Assembly: GCA_020444415.1 (NCBI GenBank)
Contig: JAHLLA010000004.1
Coordinates: 62,001-126,000, forward strand
Source: Bacteroidota bacterium
GTDB taxonomy: Bacteria > Bacteroidota > Bacteroidia > Bacteroidales > F082
Direction of reading: 5' to 3'
Length of the DNA: 64,000 nucleotides
Within the stretch, counting starts at the first letter, position 1. Each line of letters starts with the position of its first letter. Of this stretch, positions 7,850 through 14,400 are shown piece by piece. Under the pieces are notes generated by a model. The model did not search any database. It was not told the origin of the DNA and was given only the letters and a program-made list of their open reading frames with translations. Both the position numbers and the translations under genes were made by a program.

Positions 7850-8845
7850 ATGAAAACATTAAAATTACTTCTTTATAGCTTACTGATTGGTTCGCTATTA
7901 ATTACGTCTTGTAACAAAGATGACGATGACGAAACACCTATTAACGAATCACAGGTACTTGTAGAATACCTTGAATCGCCTAGTTCTCCTTTAGGAAAAG
8001 ACTATGTGAATTCGGATATGCCTTCTCTCATTTCTGCAGAAGCCGTACATACTGATCTTATAGCCGGCACCGATATTTATATTATGGATATCAGGTCAGA
8101 TGTTGATTTTACAGCGGGACATATTGAAGGAGCTGTTAATGTGGCTGCAGGCGCTGTGCTTGACCATGTGAAAGCAGAAGGTTTAACGATGGATGATAAA
8201 ATAGTTATTGTTTGTTACACCGGACAAACTGCCGGATGGGCCACATCTGTTTTAAGGCTTTATGGTTATAAAGAAGCCTATAGCATGACGTTTGGAATGT
8301 GTTCATGGCATTCGGATTTTGCGTCCAAATGGCAGAGCAATATTTCCAACATTTACTCAACACAATTTGAAGATGATAATGTAGCAAAAGCTGCTAAAGG
8401 AGATATGCCTACCTTATCAACCGGAAAAACAACCGGGCAGGAGATTTTTGAAGTACGTGTATCTGAAGTGTTAACTGAAGGATTTGGAGCTGCCAAAGTG
8501 AGCAACACGGAGGTTTTCACTAATATTGACAATTATTATGTAGTAAATTATTGGGCTGAGGCCGATTATACACAATACGGACATGTACCAGGTGCTATGC
8601 AGTATACACCAAAACAAGCAATAGCTTATAATGTTGATTTAACAACCTTACCAACAGACAAGACTGTTGTTGTATATTGCTGGACTGGTCAGACAAGTGC
8701 ATTCTTAACTGCCTACCTGAGAATATTGGGCTATGATGCCAAATCACTTCTTTTTGGAGCTAATGGCATGATCTATGACGATTTAGAATCACATAAATGG
8801 ACTGATGCAGCCATTAAAGAATATGATTACGTAACAGGAAAATAA
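7850..8845 (+). CDS. Double-rhodanese lipoprotein
   Basis: 331 residues. The start at the ATG at 7850 gives a clean lipoprotein signal (MKTLKLLLYSLLIGSLLITSC, lipidated Cys21); a TTG 42 bases upstream is less likely. Two rhodanese domains follow, about residues 60-155 and 215-315. Both keep an active-site cysteine in near-identical loops, CYTGQT (Cys122) and CWTGQT (Cys277). Rhodaneses move sulfane sulfur or carry out related persulfide chemistry. In most tandem rhodaneses only one half is catalytic, so two intact cysteines are notable. It is co-transcribed with the multihaem lipoprotein, so both probably sit on the same membrane face. A role in sulfur redox chemistry or in assembly of an electron conduit is inferred. 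Confidence 0.88.
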   Translation: MKTLKLLLYSLLIGSLLITSCNKDDDDETPINESQVLVEYLESPSSPLGKDYVNSDMPSLISAEAVHTDLIAGTDIYIMDIRSDVDFTAGHIEGAVNVAAGAVLDHVKAEGLTMDDKIVIVCYTGQTAGWATSVLRLYGYKEAYSMTFGMCSWHSDFASKWQSNISNIYSTQFEDDNVAKAAKGDMPTLSTGKTTGQEIFEVRVSEVLTEGFGAAKVSNTEVFTNIDNYYVVNYWAEADYTQYGHVPGAMQYTPKQAIAYNVDLTTLPTDKTVVVYCWTGQTSAFLTAYLRILGYDAKSLLFGANGMIYDDLESHKWTDAAIKEYDYVTGK

Positions 8846-8866
8846 AACCCAAAATAATCTGATATT

Positions 8867-8901
8867 AAAAAGCTGTTCCAACTAAGGAGCAGCTTTTTTT
8901 T
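8867..8901 (+). terminator. Rho-independent terminator after the rhodanese gene
   Basis: A stem AAGCTGTTCC/GGAGCAGCTT with loop AACTAA is followed by a run of eight T. It closes the cytochrome-rhodanese operon. Confidence 0.85.
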
Positions 8902-8988
8902 AGGACTTCCTTTTCGGCAACTAATTGCTAAATCCCAGCACGTCCTTTAGACTTCTAACCCTGGTCTTCAGTATTTCCTCCTTACCAC

Positions 8989-8996
8989 TATATTTG
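8989..8996 (+). promoter_or_regulatory. -7 box for the polyferredoxin gene
   Basis: TATATTTG matches TAnnTTTG exactly, 22 bases before the ATG at 9019 and downstream of the terminator, so this gene has its own promoter. Confidence 0.55.
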
Positions 8997-9018
8997 CACT
9001 TCCTATTTTTACAATGAA

Positions 9019-9999
9019 ATGAACAAACAAAATCCCTATATTTTACCACTGCTGGTTTTTCTTTTTGTTGCGCTGACACTTTCGATTGTACAAATCAAAG
9101 TGCAAAGCCCGATGATTTTACTGGAGCGCTTTTTACCTGGCGGTGGATGGATAGAAATTCCTTTCATCGCTTTTTATGGTGCGCTGGTAGCTTGGAAGAT
9201 GCAGGATCCTAAAAACGTAGCTAAGTGGCGGCGTAATACATGGCTCCTGTTCTCTATTGTTTTTTTCGGACAACTCCTGCTGGGCATCATTGGGTTCGAC
9301 AAATTCCTGATGACCGGAAAACTCCACCTGCCTGTACCTGCCATGATACTGAGCGGGCCACTATACCGCGCTGAATTATCTTTCATGACCATCCTGTTCA
9401 TCAGCACCGTTGTGCTTTCAGGTCCGGCCTGGTGCAGCCATTTATGTTATTTCGGGGCGATGGATAATTTTGCTGCTTCCAGGAAAAAGCCAGGATTCAA
9501 AGCCATCAAAAATAAGTGGGCTATCAAATACACTTTGCTGCTTATTGTAATTCTGGGAACCCTCCTATTCAGATGGTTCAATGCTTCGTGGTTAACGGCA
9601 GCAGTTGCGGGTGGATTGTTTGGCATTATCGGATTAGGTATCATTATTTTCATCTCGCAGAAAGAAGGTAAAATGGTCCATTGTGTCGTCTATTGTCCGA
9701 TTGGAACGATAGTGAACTACACGCGGTTTATCAATCCTTTCAGAATGTATATTGACAATAGCTGTACGCTCTGTATGAAATGCACCTCAGCCTGCAATTA
9801 CGATGCACTAAATCCTGAAGATATTAAAAATGAAAAACCCGGCTTAAGTTGTACGCATTGCGGTGATTGTGTTGCATCCTGCCACGCCAACTCCATCAAA
9901 TACAAATTTTTCAGGATGAAACCTTCAGCCGCCAGGAATTTATACCTGTTTATCACCATTTCCATTCATGCGGTATTTATGGCACTGGCCAGGTTATAA
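9019..9999 (+). CDS. NapH/CcoG-like membrane polyferredoxin
   Basis: 326 residues. Several membrane spans carry two cysteine pairs typical of the NapH/NosR/CcoG group: CSHLC near residue 140 and CVVYCP near residue 222. A C-terminal domain follows with two [4Fe-4S] ferredoxin motifs, CTLCMKCTSAC and CTHCGDCVASC, between about 250 and 295, and a last span. Such proteins pass electrons from the quinone pool or cytoplasm through the membrane to periplasmic redox partners. It sits next to the cytochrome-rhodanese operon but has its own promoter. It may feed electrons to the multihaem lipoprotein, which is inference. It is too short to be NosR, and no napA, napG or nosZ is nearby. Confidence 0.85.
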   Translation: MNKQNPYILPLLVFLFVALTLSIVQIKVQSPMILLERFLPGGGWIEIPFIAFYGALVAWKMQDPKNVAKWRRNTWLLFSIVFFGQLLLGIIGFDKFLMTGKLHLPVPAMILSGPLYRAELSFMTILFISTVVLSGPAWCSHLCYFGAMDNFAASRKKPGFKAIKNKWAIKYTLLLIVILGTLLFRWFNASWLTAAVAGGLFGIIGLGIIIFISQKEGKMVHCVVYCPIGTIVNYTRFINPFRMYIDNSCTLCMKCTSACNYDALNPEDIKNEKPGLSCTHCGDCVASCHANSIKYKFFRMKPSAARNLYLFITISIHAVFMALARL

Positions 10000-10025
10000 A
10001 ATATCCGCCTCCTTGTTATGAATAT

Positions 10026-11033
10026 CTAATCCAACAGGCTTTTCGCCTTTGTATCCACCGACTTCCATAGCTTTACTGAACGTTCCCAAAGCTTCTTCCC
10101 TTCTTCAGGAATATAAACCTTGGAATCCATTTCTTTATTTTTGAACATGTGGAGGTATTCATTGGATTTACCCTTGAAATCATCAGAGATTGACATATAT
10201 ACGACCGGTAAAGAAGCTTTTGCAGGTGATCTGAAAATGACTTTAAAAATACCACCCAGCGCCATTCGCAACGCCCAGGGTGCTTCTTTTATGATATTGG
10301 TATGCACAGGACCCGGACAAATCACATTGATTCCCACCTCCAGCTTTTCTTTGTTTACTCTACGCGAAAGTTCTGTTGCGTAGGTGTTTAAAATTAGTTT
10401 GAAATAGCTGTAATTCGCAATGGCTTTGGAAGTACCGTAAGGTTCAAAAATGCCAAATTCGTTATAATCAATATAGGACGAGCCTTGATGCGAATCAGAA
10501 GAAATAAAAACAATCCGGGGTTTAAAAGCTTTCGAATCATTATTCAAATCAATGATGCCCTTGTTGAACATGATATTCGTCAGCATCACATTGGAAAGGT
10601 AATTTACGAGGAACATCTGTTCGAGTCCTGATTCTGTTTTTCGTGCATCAGGTAAAGCAACGCCTGCGTTTAAAATGGTGACATCGGGTTTAATTTGATC
10701 CTTGACCAGTCCATTGCAGAACTCATAAATGCTTTCAATTTTGCTTAGATCCAGTTTTCGCATTTCCACCTTGTCTGAACCGCTCATTTTTTTCACCATC
10801 TCCCCAGCTTCGGGTATCTGGCTCCTGCACGCCATAATCACATATCCTCCCCGTTTTGCAATCTCAACTGAAAGTCCGAAGCCCAATCCAGAGTTGGCAC
10901 CCGTGATGATTACCTTTTTTCCATCGAAACGGTCCTTATCGGTTAGTCTTTTAGCGTTATCCTGCTTTCTAAATAAATCCCAGAAGCCCGCCATGGCAGC
11001 CACCACCGGGTTATCAAATCGTCCGTGCGACAT
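10026..11033 (-). CDS. Short-chain dehydrogenase/reductase
   Basis: 335 residues of the SDR superfamily. The Rossmann motif TGANSGLG lies at about residues 44-51, NAG at about 122, a catalytic Ser in FISSDS, and the active-site YGTSK (YxxxK) near residue 199. The long C-terminal part and overall pattern resemble retinol dehydrogenase/protochlorophyllide-reductase-like SDRs, so annotation pipelines may call it protochlorophyllide reductase, but nothing else here suggests chlorophyll synthesis. The substrate is unknown. It converges on the polyferredoxin gene with 26 bases between stops. It has its own -7 box at 11059-11066. Confidence 0.85.
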   Translation of the reverse strand: MSHGRFDNPVVAAMAGFWDLFRKQDNAKRLTDKDRFDGKKVIITGANSGLGFGLSVEIAKRGGYVIMACRSQIPEAGEMVKKMSGSDKVEMRKLDLSKIESIYEFCNGLVKDQIKPDVTILNAGVALPDARKTESGLEQMFLVNYLSNVMLTNIMFNKGIIDLNNDSKAFKPRIVFISSDSHQGSSYIDYNEFGIFEPYGTSKAIANYSYFKLILNTYATELSRRVNKEKLEVGINVICPGPVHTNIIKEAPWALRMALGGIFKVIFRSPAKASLPVVYMSISDDFKGKSNEYLHMFKNKEMDSKVYIPEEGKKLWERSVKLWKSVDTKAKSLLD

Positions 11034-11058
11034 ATTTTATAATTGTAATTTGAATTGC

Positions 11059-11066
11059 CAAATGTA
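11059..11066 (-). promoter_or_regulatory. Candidate -7 box for the SDR gene
   Basis: TACATTTG on the minus strand, 25 bases upstream of the SDR start. It lies in the 57-base gap after the zinc-ribbon gene. No -33 element is clear. Confidence 0.4.
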
Positions 11067-11090
11067 GAAAAATCTGAATTCTTTAGCTGT

Positions 11091-11801
11091 TTATTTCAAC
11101 TGGAATACCCGGCTATTTTTACGACGGATTTTATGTTTCATCTGGTTATAAACACCTCCCTTCTGCTCCACTTTCAAAAGAATTTCCATGGCTTTATTGA
11201 AATCGCTTTTTTCGCGGTACATATCGGCCAGATATAGCAAATCGACTTCGCCTCCTTTGATGTATAAAAAGATCAATCGGTCAAGGTTTTCTGTGGAAAG
11301 GCCTTCGTATTTCTTAAACAGACGCAAACTTTCCCTCCGGTGTTTTAAAATATACCTGAGCTGCTTCAAATTTCTGGCGCTTCGCCAACCAGAAAGATGT
11401 CGGACCAGGTCATTAATCAACCACCAAAGACGCGTCCTGACGTAAGTTTCTTTCAATTCGTTATCGGCAAAATCATCCTCCAACAAATCCTTATAAAAAA
11501 TTATCTTCTTCTCCTGCCGGTCATCATCGAATCTCCATGGAAGATCCATCATATCCATTGCGCCTTCCAGTTCTTCCATGGCTTCGTAGTCAAGCTCTTT
11601 TGACAACTTGGCATCTTCTCTCCAGAATACACCCTTGCAGTTCACACAGATGCTAATGTCTTTCATTTTAGGGATGCCATCCTCACAAAATCCATCCGAA
11701 TAAGTTGTCGATGAATGCACTGTATACGACATCAATTCATAATCCCGCATGAGTGTTTTACAATGCGGACATTTGATGGCGATTGGATGAAACGTGGTCA
11801 T
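11091..11801 (-). CDS. Conserved-looking protein with N-terminal zinc ribbon
   Basis: 236 residues, not assigned to a known family. The N-terminus has CPHC (residues 11-14) and, 40-odd residues later, CVNC, which together can bind zinc. The middle is acidic. The C-terminal half is rich in helix-forming charged residues and ends with a TPR-like helix pair (LADMYREKSDFNKAMEILLKVEQKGG). It is cytoplasmic, with no signal peptide. It is divergent from the two membrane-protein genes at 11913 and 12472, so it may share their control. No function is proposed. Confidence 0.65.
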   Translation of the reverse strand: MTTFHPIAIKCPHCKTLMRDYELMSYTVHSSTTYSDGFCEDGIPKMKDISICVNCKGVFWREDAKLSKELDYEAMEELEGAMDMMDLPWRFDDDRQEKKIIFYKDLLEDDFADNELKETYVRTRLWWLINDLVRHLSGWRSARNLKQLRYILKHRRESLRLFKKYEGLSTENLDRLIFLYIKGGEVDLLYLADMYREKSDFNKAMEILLKVEQKGGVYNQMKHKIRRKNSRVFQLK

Positions 11802-11867
11802 AGGATTCTCTTGAGCTATAAAATTAGAAAAAATGCAGATATTAAAGCCTTTTTAAGCCAAATTTCC

Positions 11868-11875
11868 TAACTTTG
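11868..11875 (+). promoter_or_regulatory. -7 box for the 11913 operon
   Basis: TAACTTTG matches TAnnTTTG. It lies 37 bases before the proposed TTG start at 11913 and supports a transcription start near 11880. Confidence 0.5.
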
Positions 11876-11912
11876 AATCCATCATATTTTATTAACCTTA
11901 GTCCGTTCAAAA

Positions 11913-12461
11913 TTGGATACCATCCCACTCCCAAACGAAAGTCTGATTGATCCTTCATCCATATGGTATTATGCAGGCATATTAATATTGCTCTTGGCTT
12001 TGTATTTTATCAGGCAATACTTGTATAAACTGGATGCATATTTTAATGAAAAACTGAATATTTCGCCCGGTTTTATTGGAAAACCCTGGCACATTACCTG
12101 GTCGTTGGTACTGGGGATCGTATTTTTTCTTACACAGCTATTGAGTTCGGGTGCTTCAGACGACTTTAACCAAAAGGGAATGTATGTTCTTACGAATAAT
12201 CCCCATCCCTGGCATTGGTTCTGGCTGGCATTGCTACTGACGGAAATTGCCATGTTCGCCTTTGTAACCTACCGTAGCATTCAGCATTTTGGAACCGGCT
12301 ATGGCATTTTGAGGTCGCTGATCATTATTATTCTCATGGGATTCTATTTTTGGGCCGGTTTGTATATGGGATTATTGTTTGCAGCCGTTGTAGCTTTATT
12401 TATTATTTATAAAGTGTTTAAGCTGTTTTATGGCAGAAAAAAAGGATTATTAACAAGCTGA
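11913..12461 (+). CDS. Small membrane protein of unknown function
   Basis: About 182 residues with roughly five hydrophobic segments (near 17-35, 64-82, 102-122, 133-150 and 150-172). The start is uncertain: no ATG lies in frame until residue 90, and a TTG at 11913 sits just below a good promoter box, so TTG is taken. It is followed 10 bases later by another membrane-protein gene and then a SUKH-TPR gene, which suggests one operon. I do not recognise the family. Confidence 0.6.
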   Translation: MDTIPLPNESLIDPSSIWYYAGILILLLALYFIRQYLYKLDAYFNEKLNISPGFIGKPWHITWSLVLGIVFFLTQLLSSGASDDFNQKGMYVLTNNPHPWHWFWLALLLTEIAMFAFVTYRSIQHFGTGYGILRSLIIIILMGFYFWAGLYMGLLFAAVVALFIIYKVFKLFYGRKKGLLTS

Positions 12462-12471
12462 TTTCAGAGCT

Positions 12472-13314
12472 ATGATTAAATTTCTTTTGTACATCATCAG
12501 CTTTGTTGGATCCGTATTTCTATTTTCAATGGCGATAAATTATGGATTGAAATTGGCTGAAAGGTGGGACAATAAGATATCCAACAAATTGAACAGGAGT
12601 TTCGATGGTTTTAACTGGTTTTTCAGGATTCCATTTTCTATCGGAGTCATTCCAGAATACTTTTTTTACCTCGTTCTCAGGGCGAACAATTATTTTAAAA
12701 GCAATTGGTGGGCGCTCAAACTATTTGCTTTTAATACATTTTTGATTTTTATAGCTGTTATAACGAATAACAGTGTCGTCAATAAATATTATTCGCTTGC
12801 TTATTACACCGAAAACGGGATCAGCGCATTGTTCACATCCGGAGTCACATTCTGGTACCTGAATATATTGACGCTGATCTTTCTCGCCATCATAACGCTC
12901 ATTATCATTGAAAGTGTGAGGATGCATGGCTGGTATGCCCCTGTTCGGATTATTTTGTACAGTACTTTGAGTTTCTTTATGGCAGCGGTCACACTCATGG
13001 TGCTGTCACTGATCATTATGATCACGGTACTTTATATTGCCTATAAGATCATCAAATTTTTATTCTTTTCATCATCCAGGAAACGAGCAGAGGATGAGGA
13101 TGATGAAGATGTGTCAGATCAGTTAAATAATAGTTACAGAAGATTCAGGGCAGAATTGTACGATTGGGAAAATGATTTCAAATCCACAAAAAGAACAGTT
13201 AAGAGAGAAGTAAAAAAACCAAAAATTACCAGGAAACGACCTGCCATAAAAAGAAAACCAAAACCTAAAGTTGAACCCAGGGACGATGACATCCCGAGAT
13301 TTTATCCCGATTAG
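12472..13314 (+). CDS. Membrane protein with long basic C-terminal tail
   Basis: 280 residues. Around four transmembrane segments occur in the first 200 residues. A soluble tail of about 75 residues follows, first acidic (AEDEDDEDVSDQ) and then strongly basic with KPK/KRK repeats (about 240-270). The tail would face the cytoplasm if the N-terminus is inside and the span number is even. Such a tail could bind nucleic acid, lipid head groups or a partner such as the nearby AAA+ protein; none of this is shown by sequence. It lies between two genes at 10 and 5 bases spacing, so it is clearly in one operon. The family is not recognised. Confidence 0.65.
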   Translation: MIKFLLYIISFVGSVFLFSMAINYGLKLAERWDNKISNKLNRSFDGFNWFFRIPFSIGVIPEYFFYLVLRANNYFKSNWWALKLFAFNTFLIFIAVITNNSVVNKYYSLAYYTENGISALFTSGVTFWYLNILTLIFLAIITLIIIESVRMHGWYAPVRIILYSTLSFFMAAVTLMVLSLIIMITVLYIAYKIIKFLFFSSSRKRAEDEDDEDVSDQLNNSYRRFRAELYDWENDFKSTKRTVKREVKKPKITRKRPAIKRKPKPKVEPRDDDIPRFYPD

Positions 13315-13319
13315 ATCGT

Positions 13320-14393
13320 ATGGCTGATTTTTTTATAGACAAGATGATTGAACATCTTGACATGTATATTGGCATGCAGCCCTATTGTTATTTCAATGAT
13401 CCGACAACGGCAGAAAAAATCGCTGCTTTTGAAAAGATGGCCCGCATAAGTCTTCCTCCATCTTACAAGGCATTTCTGCAGTTTACAAATGGTGGTATGA
13501 TCGTGGACGAGTTTTGGGATCAGAAGATTAAAAAGGAAAATGAACTCGATGCAGCCAAATGGAATTCGAACCGTTTTTTAAGCCTCGCAGAAGTAAAAAC
13601 CGAGTGGAATACCATGAAAAACAGAAACTTCGGTGTGTCTCAAAAAGACAGGATCATATATCCATTTATACCGTTTTTCAAAACAAGAATTAACGAACAC
13701 CTTATTTTCGTATCCAATAAGGATCATATAGATGAATCTCATGTATTTGAAGCCTACCATGATGCCCCACCCGACACCTGGGGTGTTGTGACCCAGAATT
13801 TTAGTGAATTCCTCTATAATTATCTTAAGGCAAAAGGAGAACCTAATGTGATGGGAGATGAATATGAAGGCGTTGCTGCCGATTTTATTGGTCCTGATGA
13901 AATCATCCCTCCTGAAGGTGAAACCAGCGAAATGATCATTGAACGAACAACCAATGCATTAAAATACAGTCCGGATGATGACTGGGCCTTAATGCAAAGA
14001 GGTATGGCCCACATGGATGTAGGTAATTTGAAAGCAGCACTGAACGATTTTAATAAATCTCTATCATTGGTTGATGATGATGCTTTTTACTATTTTAACA
14101 GGGGTGCATTATTTGAAAAAGCGGGAAAAACAAGGGCGGCTTTGATTGATTTCGATATTGCCGTCAAACTCAAGCCTGACGACTGCCTTTACCTCAATTG
14201 CAGGGCCGAAACGCTTCAAAAAATGCATAAATATAAAGAGGCACTGCGAGATGTAAATAAAGTGTTGGATATAGATGACCGTGATCTGCTGGCCTATTAC
14301 AACAGGGAAAGCATCTACAGAAGTATCGGCGAATTTGAAAAAGCAGACCAGGACCTCCGGAAAATTGAAGAGATCAAAGAAGAAAACGGATAA
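13320..14393 (+). CDS. SMI1/KNR4 (SUKH) domain protein with TPR repeats
   Basis: 357 residues. The first 165 fit a SUKH domain: IAAFEKMARISLPPSYKAFL, then a 'FTNGG' turn, and a final TQNFSEFLYNYL. A linker leads to about four TPR units (about 205-355) with the usual 'A..DFNKSL.L...DA..YFNRG' pattern. SUKH proteins bind partners and, in bacteria, often act as immunity proteins for polymorphic toxins. No toxin gene is adjacent, so a scaffold or adaptor role is as likely. It is co-transcribed with the two membrane proteins upstream and converges on the tandem AAA+ gene with a 7-base gap. Confidence 0.75.
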   Translation: MADFFIDKMIEHLDMYIGMQPYCYFNDPTTAEKIAAFEKMARISLPPSYKAFLQFTNGGMIVDEFWDQKIKKENELDAAKWNSNRFLSLAEVKTEWNTMKNRNFGVSQKDRIIYPFIPFFKTRINEHLIFVSNKDHIDESHVFEAYHDAPPDTWGVVTQNFSEFLYNYLKAKGEPNVMGDEYEGVAADFIGPDEIIPPEGETSEMIIERTTNALKYSPDDDWALMQRGMAHMDVGNLKAALNDFNKSLSLVDDDAFYYFNRGALFEKAGKTRAALIDFDIAVKLKPDDCLYLNCRAETLQKMHKYKEALRDVNKVLDIDDRDLLAYYNRESIYRSIGEFEKADQDLRKIEEIKEENG

Positions 14394-14400
14394 ATACAGA

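Noticed and set aside
10026-11033. Protochlorophyllide reductase
   Set aside because: Only general SDR features are seen and no chlorophyll genes are nearby.
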